From NCBI RefSeq assembly GCF_036186745.1, contig NZ_CP108086.1:7006001-7070000 (forward strand): a stretch of DNA of 64,000 bases, read 5' to 3'. The notes beneath the pieces are model-generated. The model searched no databases. It was not told the origin of the DNA and was given only the letters and a program-made list of their open reading frames with translations. Numbering within the stretch: position 1 is the first letter of the stretch; each line of letters starts with the position of its first letter. The DNA comes from Microbispora hainanensis. GTDB lineage: Bacteria > Actinomycetota > Actinomycetes > Streptosporangiales > Streptosporangiaceae. The translations under genes and the position numbers were made by a program. Below, one piece after another: positions 50,101-57,919 of the stretch.

Positions 50101-52194
50101 CTGCGGGCCTCTTCGGGCGGCGCAGGCGGCACCGTGGAGATCCGCACGGGCAACCCCGAGACCGGCACGCTGGTCGGTTCGGTCGAGGTGACGCCCACCG
50201 GCGGCTGGCAGACGTTCACCGACGTCACGCTCGAGCTGACCAACCCGCCGTCCGAAAGCGGACCGCTGTACTTCGTCGTGCGCAAGCCGGCGAGCGCGGC
50301 GAACGACGCCTACCTGGCCAACTTCAACTGGGTCGACTTCGTGGGCAAGGGCGCCACGGAGAACCAGCGCCCGAACGTGACCGCGGAAGCGAACCCGACG
50401 TCGGGCGTCGCCCCGCTGCAGGTCAACTTCAAGGCGACGGCGGCCGACCCCGAGGGTGACCCGATCACCTACAAGTGGAACTTCGGCGTGAGCGACGCGC
50501 CGCAGCCCACCACCGCCGAAGCGAGCTACACGTACACCGCGCCGGGCAACTACACCGCCGTGGTGACCGTGACCGACGACAAGGGCGCGTCCAGCACCGC
50601 CCAGATCCCGATCAAGGTGGACCCGCCGGCCACGGTGTGCTTCACCGGCCGCTCCGACGACTTCCTGGGCAACCAGCTCGACCGTGACCGCTGGTCGGTC
50701 ATCCGGGAGAACCAGGACCTGAGGGTCGCCGACGGCAGCCTGATCATCCCGACCTCTGCCACCGACATCTACCAGACGACCAACAACACGCCGAACATCG
50801 TCGTGCAGCCGGCGCCGTCGGGCGCCTGGACCGCCACCGCCAAGCTCACGCTGAGGGCGACCGACGCGTACCAGCAGGCGGGCCTGGTGATCTACGGCGA
50901 CGACGACAACTACGCCAAGATGGTGCTCGAGGCGCGGTCGACCTCCGGTTCGGACCACGCCAACCGCATCTTCCAGTTCATCCGCGAGGAGAACGGCGCG
51001 CCGAACGAGGTGTCGCAGAGCAACACGGCCACCCTCGGGGACGCCTACCCCGACACGGTGTACGTGCGGTTCATCAGCGACGGCACCAACATCACCGCGC
51101 ACTACTCGTCGGACGGCACCACGTTCACCGCGATGCCGGAGACCAAGTCGCTCGCCGGGATCAACAACCCGAAGATCGGCCTGATCTCGCTGGCGGGGGC
51201 CAACCACCCGGTGGTGGACGCGGCCTTCGACTGGTTCCACATCACGCCGGATGACAAGGCGACCGCGCCGAGCCCGGACGACGAGTTCGACGGCACCACG
51301 CTCGACGTCTGCCGCTGGAACGCGATCGTCCGTCCCGACGCCACGGCGATGCGCGTGAGCGACGGCAAGCTGCAGCTCGACACCACCACGGGTGACATCT
51401 ACGGGGCGACCAACGGCGCTCCGAAGAACTTCATCCTGCAGACCGCTCCGAACGGCGACTGGACGCTGGAGACCAAGGTTGACGCCTCGGCCCTCAACGA
51501 GCAGTACCAGCAGGGCGGCCTGATGGTGTACGGCGACGACGACAACTACGTGAAGTTCGACTTCCTCGCCACCAACGCCGCAGGGTCGACGGTGGCGCGG
51601 ACGATCGAGCTGCGCAGCGAGGTCGGCGGCACCGTGCAGAACCCGCAGCCGCAGGTGAACAACCTCACCACCGGTGTGTGGTGGCTGCGCCTGAAGAAGG
51701 AGGGGGACAGCTTCACCGGCTCCTACTCCTCCAACGGCACCACCTGGACCGACCTCGCCACCAACGGCACGGTCGCGGTGGTGAAGAACAGCGCCGTGGC
51801 GAACGCGTCGAAGATCGGTGTCTACACCATCGGCACCAACCAGAGCGCGTCCAAGACGGTCACGTTCGACTACTTCAAGCTGATCAAGCCGCAGAGCGAC
51901 CCGGAGGTCAAGCTGACCGTCACCGCGTCCTCCCGCTGCATCGGCACCTCGGCGTACGTGGCGGTCACGGCCGTCAACGACGGTGACGTGCCGGCGACGA
52001 TCGAGCTGAACACCCCGTTCGGCAAGAAGACGGTGGCCGACGTGGCCCCGGGTAAGCAGGCCTACCAGTCCTTCAACACCCGGGCCGGGCAGATCGACGC
52101 GGGTTCGGTGACCGTCACCGGCACCGCGACGATCAACGGCAAGCAGGTCACCTCGTCCTACGACGCCGACTACGCGGCGGCGAGCTGCCGCTGA
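47158..52194 (+). CDS. Giant secreted ThuA / PQQ-type sugar dehydrogenase / PKD / CBM6 protein
   Basis: 1678 residues. Order, with approximate residues: signal peptide to about 53; ThuA-like domain 62-280 (KVLVFSKTTGFRHDSI, GGGFVGVHAAADSGYNW); glucose/sorbosone-dehydrogenase-like beta-propeller 290-715 (GLLGLALDPGFDTNHWVYLYY, CCHHGGGMVMDP, MGFRNPFRMGLDPKTG, MKFGPDGALYLIEWGSG); PKD 721-808; beta module with AILGHDSHGHPLD 810-915; CBM6 921-1062 (GYIQDGDWWSF); PKD 1068-1158; two concanavalin-like DUF1349-type domains 1159-1365 and 1375-1575; and a final ~95-residue module shared with the GH95 fucosidase. AGGAAGG precedes the ATG. It probably oxidises a sugar or glycoside outside the cell. Confidence 0.88.
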   Translation: MSPRQRTWARPFSTAVPEKGRRIRRRTAATMAMALVAPVITLFSAPVSAEAATTTAAAAAPDFKVLVFSKTTGFRHDSIPEGIAAVQQLGQQNNFAVDTTEDSTKFTDENLAQYQAVVFMSTTGDPLGTQDQKDAFQRYIEKGGGFVGVHAAADSGYNWAWYGKLVGAYFKQHPAIQQATVKVEDPAHPSTKDLPTTWTRTDEWYDYQTNPRGTVHVLTSLDEKSYSGGTMGADHPNTWCQDYDGGRSWYTGLGHQKENYSEANFLKLLLGGIKTAAGAVRADCSASQSESFEKVTLDDNTSNPMMLDVAKDGRVFYIDRLGEVKVIKPSGGTVTAAKLNVFTANESGLLGLALDPGFDTNHWVYLYYSPNGENVDRLSRFTVTGDTLDLSSEKKLLDVPVQRAECCHHGGGMVMDPKTGNLWLAAGDNTNPFASDGYAPIDEQSGRANWDAQRTSANTNSLSGKLLRIHPEADGTYTIPSGNLFAPGTEKTKPEIYGMGFRNPFRMGLDPKTGYIMLGEYGPDANAASSTRGPQNTVEWNLISQPGNFGWPYCIGNNTPYIDYDFATKKSGSAFNCAAPVNDSPNNTGLTNLPPVTPATVWYHYAADPQNFPELSGGAPMGGPVYRYDENLQSDVKWPAYWDGKAIFGEWNNNAIWSFQLNEDGNKLVEMNRILQKMSFKKPMDMKFGPDGALYLIEWGSGFGGDNADSGVYRIEYTKGQRPPVARVTADKTDGPLPLTVQFSSEGSRDPDDKALTYAWDLDGDGETDSTDPNPTFTYEEAGEYNVVLTVTNTDGKTATASVVINAGNTRPTVTVDLPPNGAFFDFGDQVKFKVTVTDPEDGTIDCDKVQIQAILGHDSHGHPLDQLKGCEGTLQTQLAGHGEYDNLFYVIEASYTDEGADGGAKPLIGRGQVILEPKRKQAEHFSQTGRVADGKGTDAAGVQSETTSDTQGGNQHIGYIQDGDWWSFDPVNLTNVSAIRLRASSGGAGGTVEIRTGNPETGTLVGSVEVTPTGGWQTFTDVTLELTNPPSESGPLYFVVRKPASAANDAYLANFNWVDFVGKGATENQRPNVTAEANPTSGVAPLQVNFKATAADPEGDPITYKWNFGVSDAPQPTTAEASYTYTAPGNYTAVVTVTDDKGASSTAQIPIKVDPPATVCFTGRSDDFLGNQLDRDRWSVIRENQDLRVADGSLIIPTSATDIYQTTNNTPNIVVQPAPSGAWTATAKLTLRATDAYQQAGLVIYGDDDNYAKMVLEARSTSGSDHANRIFQFIREENGAPNEVSQSNTATLGDAYPDTVYVRFISDGTNITAHYSSDGTTFTAMPETKSLAGINNPKIGLISLAGANHPVVDAAFDWFHITPDDKATAPSPDDEFDGTTLDVCRWNAIVRPDATAMRVSDGKLQLDTTTGDIYGATNGAPKNFILQTAPNGDWTLETKVDASALNEQYQQGGLMVYGDDDNYVKFDFLATNAAGSTVARTIELRSEVGGTVQNPQPQVNNLTTGVWWLRLKKEGDSFTGSYSSNGTTWTDLATNGTVAVVKNSAVANASKIGVYTIGTNQSASKTVTFDYFKLIKPQSDPEVKLTVTASSRCIGTSAYVAVTAVNDGDVPATIELNTPFGKKTVADVAPGKQAYQSFNTRAGQIDAGSVTVTGTATINGKQVTSSYDADYAAASCR

Positions 52195-52204
52195 CCGCAT
52201 CACC

Positions 52205-52240
52205 GGCGGTGACCTCGGTCACCACGACGAGGTCACCGCC
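52205..52240. terminator. Hairpin after the giant gene
   Basis: 13-bp perfect arms (52205-52217, 52228-52240), 10-nt loop. A second hairpin with 9-bp arms follows at 52253-52280. Confidence 0.75.
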
Positions 52241-52303
52241 GTAGCTCAACCCGGGGCCGGCCGCCCAGCCGGCCGGCCCCGCCCCCCATAAATGGAGCGA
52301 TTC

Positions 52304-52945
52304 ATGAAAATCACCAGGTCCAGCCAGATACTCGCCGCGTCCGTGCTCGGCCTCACCCTCGCCGGTGCCGGCCTGGCCGGTCCCGCGGCGGCCGACGACG
52401 ACCCCGCCGGCACCGGCGGCATCGACGTGTCGGTGAACATCCAGTCCACCAGCACCCCCGGCCAGCTCTCGATGACGGTGGCCGACAACACCGGGGTGTC
52501 GCTGCAGGAGAACGGGTCGGACGCCACCGCTCGCCAGTTCACCGGCACCCTGCCGACGGTCACCGTGACCGACACCCGCACCCCCGAGGAGATCCCCGCG
52601 GGCGAGTACTGGGCGGTCGTGGGCCAGGCCAGCGAGTTCGTCGCGGCCGACGACCCGAGCAAGACCATCGGCCCCGAATACCTGGGCTGGAGGCCGCGCC
52701 TGCTGAGCGACTCCACCACCGGTGCGGTGGCGGCCGGTGAGCCGGTCTCCAGCGTCATCTCCGACGGCTCCGGAGCTCCCACGGTGGGTCTGGAGGGCCA
52801 GGAGCTGCTGGTCTCCACCGCCAACTCCGCCGACGAGATCGGCACCTCCCGGGTCAACGCCGACCTCGCCCTGCGCACCCCGGTCGACGTCGCCGCCGGC
52901 GAATACCACTCCACCATCACGCTGTCGCTGTTCAACCAGTCCTGA
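52304..52945 (+). CDS. Secreted WxL-like surface protein
   Basis: 213-residue exported protein: signal peptide ending near PAAA-DDD (about 31), then an all-beta domain. Near the middle there is LGWRPRLLSD, and the end reads PVDVAAGEYHSTITLSLFNQS, which resembles the terminal strand of WxL cell-wall-binding domains (AGxYxxTLTWxL). It lacks LPXTG or a membrane anchor. GGAG in ATGGAGCG precedes the ATG at 52304; an upstream ATG at 52292 is less likely. The DUF916-type gene next door supports the assignment, since WxL and DUF916 proteins are encoded together in Firmicutes. Confidence 0.65.
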   Translation: MKITRSSQILAASVLGLTLAGAGLAGPAAADDDPAGTGGIDVSVNIQSTSTPGQLSMTVADNTGVSLQENGSDATARQFTGTLPTVTVTDTRTPEEIPAGEYWAVVGQASEFVAADDPSKTIGPEYLGWRPRLLSDSTTGAVAAGEPVSSVISDGSGAPTVGLEGQELLVSTANSADEIGTSRVNADLALRTPVDVAAGEYHSTITLSLFNQS

Positions 52946-52969
52946 TCTACAGGTACGACACCCCCCACC

Positions 52970-53017
52970 GTGGGCGTCCGGGACTCGCGCGACCTGACGC
53001 GCGCCCCGGACGCCCAC
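52970..53017. terminator. Hairpin between WxL-like and DUF916-like genes
   Basis: 13-bp perfect arms (52970-52982 and 53005-53017), with a GC-rich inner part able to form a second short stem. It may attenuate transcription so that the small secreted protein is made in excess over the membrane protein. Confidence 0.65.
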
Positions 53018-53036
53018 CCGGAGACAGGAGAGACCA

Positions 53037-54080
53037 TTGCCGACCGAGAACCGCTCGCAGGGCGCCCCCGCCCTGCTCGCCGCCCTGGCCGTTCTGCGGG
53101 CTGTCGGCACCCTCTTGGTCGCCATGGTCGCCGTGGCGGCGTTCGCCGTCCCGGCCGGTGCCGACACCACCTGGTCGGTCGTCCCGGCCAACGCCGACGG
53201 CCCCGACGGCCGCACCGTCATCGACATCGAACTCCCCGCCGGACAACAGATCACCGAACACATCGCCGTCATCAACCGCTCCACCCAACCCGTCGACTTC
53301 GCCATCGACGCCAACGACGGCTACCTCACCACCAAGGGCTACTTCGACATGCGGCCCCCCGAGGCCACCCCCGTCGACGGCGGCTCCTGGATCACCGTCC
53401 CCGAAAAAGTCACCATCGCCGCCGGAGCCACCACCGTCGTCCCCATCACCGTCGCCATCCCCCAAAACGCCACCCCCGGCGACCACCCCGCCGGCGTCAC
53501 CGCCTCCGTCGACGCCGTCTCCGGCCAGGTCCGCGTCCACAACCGCGTCGGCGTCCGCGTCAACATCCGCGTCACCGGCACCTTCGCCGCCAAAATCGCC
53601 GTCAGCAACGTGAAGACCGCCTACACCTGGTCGTGGAACCCCTTCACCCCCGGCACCGTCGAAGTCACCTACACCCTCGCCAACACCGGCAACGTCCGCC
53701 TGGCCCCCGACAGCCGCATCCAGACCTCCACCCTCGCCGGCGACAACGCCTGGGACGACACCTCCGAAGCCAGAGCCCGCGAAATCATGCCCGGCGGCAG
53801 CCGCACCTTCACCGCCCGCATCACCGGCACCTGGCCCCTGGGACCCATCGGCACCACCATCACCGCCATCCCCTCCCCCGCCGGCAAACCCCTGCCCGGC
53901 GTCACCGCCGAACGCGTCGCCATCGACACCACCGTCTGGGCCATCCCCTGGCCCCAGCTCACCCTCCTCGTCCTGCTCGCCCTCGCCGTCATCGCCCTCC
54001 GCGTCACCAGCACCCGACGCCGCCGCCGCATCGAAAAGCTGATCCTCCTCAACAGCCACGGCACCCCCCTCGGCACATGA
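53037..54080 (+). CDS. DUF916-like membrane-anchored surface protein
   Basis: 347 residues: hydrophobic signal (ALAVLRAVGTLLVAMVAVAAFAV is interrupted by Arg) ending PAGA-DTT, an Ig-like domain resembling the WxL-protein peptidoglycan-binding family (TWSVVPANADGPDG, GQQITEHIAVINRS, DGSW-like VDGGSWITV, GDHPAGVTASV), a second beta domain (WNPFTPGTVEVTYTLANTGNVRL), then a membrane helix (TLLVLLALAVIALRV) and a basic tail. The TTG at 53037 is preceded by AGGAGAG. Third codon positions are almost all C, which is stronger than in neighbouring genes. Confidence 0.68.
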   Translation: MPTENRSQGAPALLAALAVLRAVGTLLVAMVAVAAFAVPAGADTTWSVVPANADGPDGRTVIDIELPAGQQITEHIAVINRSTQPVDFAIDANDGYLTTKGYFDMRPPEATPVDGGSWITVPEKVTIAAGATTVVPITVAIPQNATPGDHPAGVTASVDAVSGQVRVHNRVGVRVNIRVTGTFAAKIAVSNVKTAYTWSWNPFTPGTVEVTYTLANTGNVRLAPDSRIQTSTLAGDNAWDDTSEARAREIMPGGSRTFTARITGTWPLGPIGTTITAIPSPAGKPLPGVTAERVAIDTTVWAIPWPQLTLLVLLALAVIALRVTSTRRRRRIEKLILLNSHGTPLGT

Positions 54081-54135
54081 GCCGGCGTCCCCCGTTCCTT
54101 CCGATCACCGCATCCGCCCCTCAGGAGGTGGCGAC

Positions 54136-54810
54136 ATGAACCGACCCAGGCAACCGATGCCCGTCCAGCGGCCTCCGGTCCGGGGCCGCGTGCTCGCCCT
54201 CACGGCCGCGTTCGCGCTCGGCGCGATGGTCTCCGGCGGCGTGGTGTTCGGGATGACCCGGCCGAGTTCGATCGAGCAGATGGCCGACCAGATCCGCGCC
54301 GAGTCCGCCCTCCGGGACAAGGCGCAGATCAAGACCCTGACGGAGCTGGCCCGCACCACGCGGGACCGGCTCGTCCCCGTGCTCGACGGACTGGACCGGG
54401 CCCTGCCCGTGGACGGCACGGCAGGACCTGCCGTGATCACCGCAGCCGACGTCGAGAACTGGCGGAAGGCCGCCACCGCGGCCGTGGAAGGCTTCGCCGA
54501 CCCGCCATCCGGTGAGACCGCCACCAATGTGGCGCGGTCGAGTCTCACCTCCGCCGTGCGGCAGCTCGCCACGATCGTCGACACCTACGCCGCCGCGCGG
54601 GACCTCACCGGACCGGCCCGCACCGCCGCGATGGACCTGGTCGTACGGCAACGCGCCGACGCGCTGTTCACCTGGTCGGTCGGAGCCACCGCCCTCGACG
54701 CCGTGAACGTCGACGCGGGCTACGGCCACCAGCACGTCTTCCTGCCGACATCACCCGGCGAAGGGGATCTCACCCCCGACGCCGAACCCGAAGGGAACCA
54801 CGACTCGTGA
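54136..54810 (+). CDS. Hypothetical membrane-anchored helical protein
   Basis: 224 residues, function not recognised. One N-terminal membrane segment (VLALTAAFALGAMVSGGVVFGM) is followed by a mostly helical extracytoplasmic domain with heptad-like stretches (SIEQMADQIRAESALRDKAQ, TELARTTRDRL, DVENWRKAATAAVEGF) and an ending with HQHVFLPTSPGEG. A perfect AGGAGGT precedes the ATG. Its stop overlaps the GTG of the next gene, so it belongs with the WxL/DUF916 set and might be a partner of these surface proteins. Confidence 0.7.
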   Translation: MNRPRQPMPVQRPPVRGRVLALTAAFALGAMVSGGVVFGMTRPSSIEQMADQIRAESALRDKAQIKTLTELARTTRDRLVPVLDGLDRALPVDGTAGPAVITAADVENWRKAATAAVEGFADPPSGETATNVARSSLTSAVRQLATIVDTYAAARDLTGPARTAAMDLVVRQRADALFTWSVGATALDAVNVDAGYGHQHVFLPTSPGEGDLTPDAEPEGNHDS

Positions 54811-55367
54811 AAAAGGCACTGACCTACGTCCTCACCGGCCTGCTGGCCGGGCTCGTGCTGATGCTCGGCGCACCGGCGGCCTCCGCCCACGGCGGAGCGA
54901 TCAAGCTGGAGGTGACCGGGGACGGCGCCGACAACGTCAACGTGCTGGCGACGTACAAGAAGGACAACCATCCGGTCACGGAGGTCGTCGAGGCGACGCT
55001 GACCGCGACCTCGACCGACGGCCGTTCCTTCGGGCCGGTGCCGCTCAGGTCGGCGCCCGAGGGCCAGAACCTCTACCACTCCGCCGAGCCGCTGCCGAGC
55101 GGCGAGTGGGAGGTCACCGTGACCGCGACCGAGCCCTCCAAGGCGAAGGTGAAGGCGAAGGTGAAGGCGGGCGAGATCGCCGCCTCGCCCGTGGCGGCGG
55201 TCGGGCCGGCGCCCGCGCAGAGCAAGGCGGCCGCTGCCGCGGCGGCGGACGAGGAGAGTGCGACGGGGATGCCTTTCAAGATCGGCATCATCGTTCTCGT
55301 GGCGCTTCTCGCCGTCGTGGCCTTCATCGCCCTCGCCCGGCGCAACCGGGCGAGCATCGGGCGCTGA
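54807..55367 (+). CDS. Secreted Ig-like protein with C-terminal membrane helix
   Basis: 186 residues: signal peptide ending at ASA-HGGA (about 27), a beta-sandwich domain (AIKLEVTGDGADNVNVLATY, VVEATLTATSTDGRSFG, LPSGEWEVTVTATEPS) similar in outline to YtkA/CopC-type domains with an N-terminal His after cleavage, a Lys/Ala-rich repeat AKVKAKVKAGE, an Ala linker and a C-terminal helix (IGIIVLVALLAVVAFIALA) with a basic end. The N-terminal His-Gly-Gly could bind copper, as in CopC, but no other metal motif is seen. GTG start coupled to the preceding gene. Confidence 0.68.
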   Translation: MKKALTYVLTGLLAGLVLMLGAPAASAHGGAIKLEVTGDGADNVNVLATYKKDNHPVTEVVEATLTATSTDGRSFGPVPLRSAPEGQNLYHSAEPLPSGEWEVTVTATEPSKAKVKAKVKAGEIAASPVAAVGPAPAQSKAAAAAAADEESATGMPFKIGIIVLVALLAVVAFIALARRNRASIGR

Positions 55368-55429
55368 AAAATCCCGGGAATACAAATCGGACGCTGAACA
55401 ACCCCGGGTGGAAATACACCAGGTGCAAC

Positions 55430-55470
55430 ACAACAGGTGGCCGTCCTCGTCCAGGACGGCCACCTGTTGT
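55430..55470. terminator. Bidirectional terminator
   Basis: 18-bp perfect arms (55430-55447, 55453-55470) with a 5-nt loop, followed on the plus strand by a T-rich segment. It separates the surface-protein genes from the convergent CoA operon. Confidence 0.9.
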
Positions 55471-55497
55471 ATTGGTTTGTATTGGTCCGGGCGTAGC

Positions 55498-55525
55498 GAT
55501 TCAGGCGTAGTGATTCAGGCGTAGT
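55498..55525. repeat. 14-bp duplication of a gene end
   Basis: GATTCAGGCGTAGT at 55498-55511 and 55512-55525. The second copy contains the stop codon and last codons of the MaoC gene, so the gene end has been tandemly duplicated. Confidence 0.85.
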
Positions 55526-55973
55526 GCCGGTAGATCACCCGGGCGACGCAGGCCGGCTTGGCCGCGCCGTCGATCTCGACGGTGAAGTCGAGCAGCATCT
55601 GGACGCCGTCGCCGGGGACGTCCTCGACGGAGACGACGACGGCGGCGAGGCGGATCCTGCCTCCGACCTTGACCGGGCTGGGGAAGCGGACCTTCTCCAG
55701 CCCGTAGTTGACGCTCATCTTCACGCCCTGGATGTCGAGCAGCTCGCCGAACAGCGGGATGACCAGCGACAGGGTGAGGTAGCCGTGGGCGATCGGGCCG
55801 CCGAACGGCCCGGCCGCGGCCCGGACGGGATCGACGTGGATCCACTGATGGTCGTCGGTGGCGTCGGCGAAGGTGTTCACCCGTTCCTGGGTGATCTCCA
55901 GCCAGCCGCTGTGGCCGAGGTCCTTGCCGGCCAGCGCCTTGATCTCGTCGAGCCCGTGCACGGTGGTGGTCAT
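55515..55973 (-). CDS. MaoC-family hydratase
   Basis: 152-residue hot-dog-fold (R)-enoyl-CoA hydratase-like protein. The hydratase signature is FADATDDHQWIHVDPVRA, giving the catalytic Asp and His46; GPFGGPIAHGYLTLSL follows, then GLEKVRFPSPVKVGGRIR. It is the last gene of the CoA operon, overlapping the amidohydrolase by 4 nt. It probably hydrates an unsaturated acyl-CoA intermediate. Confidence 0.88.
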   Translation of the reverse strand: MTTTVHGLDEIKALAGKDLGHSGWLEITQERVNTFADATDDHQWIHVDPVRAAAGPFGGPIAHGYLTLSLVIPLFGELLDIQGVKMSVNYGLEKVRFPSPVKVGGRIRLAAVVVSVEDVPGDGVQMLLDFTVEIDGAAKPACVARVIYRHYA

Positions 55974-56869
55974 GCGCCTGTCGTCCTCTCCTGCGTGCCG
56001 AGCCCGAGCAGGCGTACGGCGTTGTCCTTCAAGATTTTCGGGCGGACCTCGGGCTTGATCTCAAGCTTGTCGAAGTCGGCCAGCCAGCGGTCCGGGGTGA
56101 TCACCGGATAGTCGGAGCCGAAGAGCACCTTGTCCTTGAGCAGCGTGTTGGCGTAGCGCACGAGCTGCGGCGGGAAGTACTTCGGCGACCACCCCGACAG
56201 GTCGATGTAGACGTACGGCTTGTGCGTGGCGACGGCCAGCGCCTCGTCCTGCCAGGGGAACGACGGATGGGCCAGGATGATCCGCAGCTCGGGGAAGTCC
56301 ACGGCCACGTCGTCCACCAGCATGGGATTGCCGTACTTGAGCCGGATGCCGCCCCCGCCGGGAACGCCCGCGCCGATGCCGGTCTGCCCGGTGTGGAACA
56401 ACGCCGGAACGCCCAGCTCCTCGATCGCCTCGTACAGCGGGTAGGCCACGGGGTCGTTGGGGGCGATGCCCTGGATGCTCGGGTGGAACTTGAACCCGCG
56501 CACGCCGTGCTCCTCGACCAGCCGCCGCGCCTCGCGCACGCCCGCCCGGCCCTTCCAGGGATCGACGCTGGCGAACGGGATCAGCACGTCGGCGTGCTCC
56601 GCGCAGCTCTCCGCGACCTCCTCGTTCGAGATGCGCGGATGCCCGGTGGCGTGCTCGGCGTCCACGGTGAACACCACCGCGGCCATCTTCCGCTCCCGGT
56701 AGTACGCGGCGATCTCCGCGATGGTCGGCTGCCGGTGCCCGTGGGCCTTGAAGTAGTCCTCCGAGGCGCCGAACAGCTCCGGGCTCAGCGAGCCGTGGCC
56801 GTCCTTGGAGATCTCCGCGTGCGTGTGGACGTCGATCGCGACCAGGTCGGCGACGTTCATGACGGCCAT
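55970..56869 (-). CDS. Amidohydrolase-family (decarboxylase-like) protein
   Basis: 299-residue metal-dependent TIM-barrel protein of the amidohydrolase-2 family. Motifs: AIDVHTHAEI near the start (HxH metal site), RGFKFHPSIQGIAPND, ALFHTGQTGIG, IILAHPSFPWQDEAL and VLFGSDYPVI (terminal Asp). Members hydrolyse lactones or decarboxylate aromatic or muconate-type acids. The ATG at 56869 is one base after the SDR stop. Position between MaoC and SDR suggests a carbon-skeleton step on a CoA or free-acid intermediate. Confidence 0.82.
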   Translation of the reverse strand: MAVMNVADLVAIDVHTHAEISKDGHGSLSPELFGASEDYFKAHGHRQPTIAEIAAYYRERKMAAVVFTVDAEHATGHPRISNEEVAESCAEHADVLIPFASVDPWKGRAGVREARRLVEEHGVRGFKFHPSIQGIAPNDPVAYPLYEAIEELGVPALFHTGQTGIGAGVPGGGGIRLKYGNPMLVDDVAVDFPELRIILAHPSFPWQDEALAVATHKPYVYIDLSGWSPKYFPPQLVRYANTLLKDKVLFGSDYPVITPDRWLADFDKLEIKPEVRPKILKDNAVRLLGLGTQERTTGA

Positions 56870-56870
56870 G

Positions 56871-57797
56871 TCAGGCTCCCGGGGCGTCCGCGGCGGGGAC
56901 CTTCGGCGCGGGGATGCCGTACGTCTCCGGCTCGGCGCCGACACCCGACTGCCAGGAGGCGGCGATGGCCTCGGCCGTCCATCCTCCGTCGGCGAAGGCG
57001 ACGGCCTTCTCCGCCGGGTGCGACCACAGCGCGAGGCGGTCGCCGCCGATCCCGATCGCCTGGCCGGTCACGCCCGCTGAGGCGTCCGAGGCGAGGAACA
57101 CCACGAGCCCCGCGACGTCCTCGACCGTGCCCAGCCCCTCGTCCTTGCGCAGCCACTCGGGGAACGGCTTCCCGGTCCGCTCGGACTCCTCGATGATCGG
57201 GGCGAAGACGGGGATCGTCTTGGTCATCTCCGTCGCCGCCACCGGGACGACCGCGTTCACCGTGATGTTCGCCCTGGCCAGCTCCAGCGCCCAGGTCCTG
57301 GCCATCGCCACGATGCCCGCCTTGGCCGCCGCGTAGTTGGTCTGCCCGAAGTTCCCGCGCTGTCCCGCCGGCGAGGAGATCAGGATCAGCCTGCCGCCGC
57401 TCCCCTGCTCCCGCATCCGGATCGCCGCGGCCCGCGCGCACGTGAACGTGCCGCGCAGGTGCACGCCGATGACCGCGTCGAAGTCGTCGTCGGACATCTT
57501 CCACAGGACCCGGTCGCGCAGGATGCCCGCGTTGGTGACCATCACGTCCAGCCGGCCGAACTCCTTGACCGCCGTGGCCACCAGCAGGTCGGCCACCTCG
57601 GCGGAGCCGACCGCGGCGACGACGCTCCGCGCCTGGCCGCCGCCGGCGGTGATGGCCTCGACCACCTGCGCGGCCGCGTCGCCGTCCACGTCGTTGACGA
57701 CCACGGCCGCCCCGGCCGCGGCGAGCGCTTCTGCGTACGCGCGGCCGAGCCCGCGGCCCGCACCTGTGACGACGGCGACCTTGCCGGAAAGCTCCAT
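56871..57797 (-). CDS. SDR oxidoreductase, 3-hydroxyacyl-CoA dehydrogenase-like
   Basis: 308-residue short-chain dehydrogenase: TGAGRGLG cofactor motif (residues 11-18), NDVDGDAA (Asp for NAD), VTNAGILRD, ISSPAGQRGNFGQTNYAAAKAG (Ser, Tyr, Lys) and a C-terminal extension after SHPAEKAVAFADGGW that is also found in multifunctional beta-oxidation type dehydrogenases. AGGGGG precedes the ATG at 57797. It lies 122 bp downstream of the dehydratase-like pair and probably oxidises the hydroxyacyl-CoA formed by a hydratase. Confidence 0.87.
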   Translation of the reverse strand: MELSGKVAVVTGAGRGLGRAYAEALAAAGAAVVVNDVDGDAAAQVVEAITAGGGQARSVVAAVGSAEVADLLVATAVKEFGRLDVMVTNAGILRDRVLWKMSDDDFDAVIGVHLRGTFTCARAAAIRMREQGSGGRLILISSPAGQRGNFGQTNYAAAKAGIVAMARTWALELARANITVNAVVPVAATEMTKTIPVFAPIIEESERTGKPFPEWLRKDEGLGTVEDVAGLVVFLASDASAGVTGQAIGIGGDRLALWSHPAEKAVAFADGGWTAEAIAASWQSGVGAEPETYGIPAPKVPAADAPGA

Positions 57798-57919
57798 GGG
57801 TTCCCCCTGAAATGTACGCGAATACAGCGAAATATACGACAGATTTATGATGATCGTCAAAGATATGCCCAACATATCGGCGAGCTCGGCCCGTGTGACG
57901 GAGCCGGGGACGCTCGGCG

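Noticed and set aside
47155..52203. 1682-residue open frame on the minus strand opposite the giant gene
   Set aside because: It is in a shadow frame of a clearly coding gene, is Arg/Val/Gly/Asp-rich without domains, and follows from GC-rich third positions.
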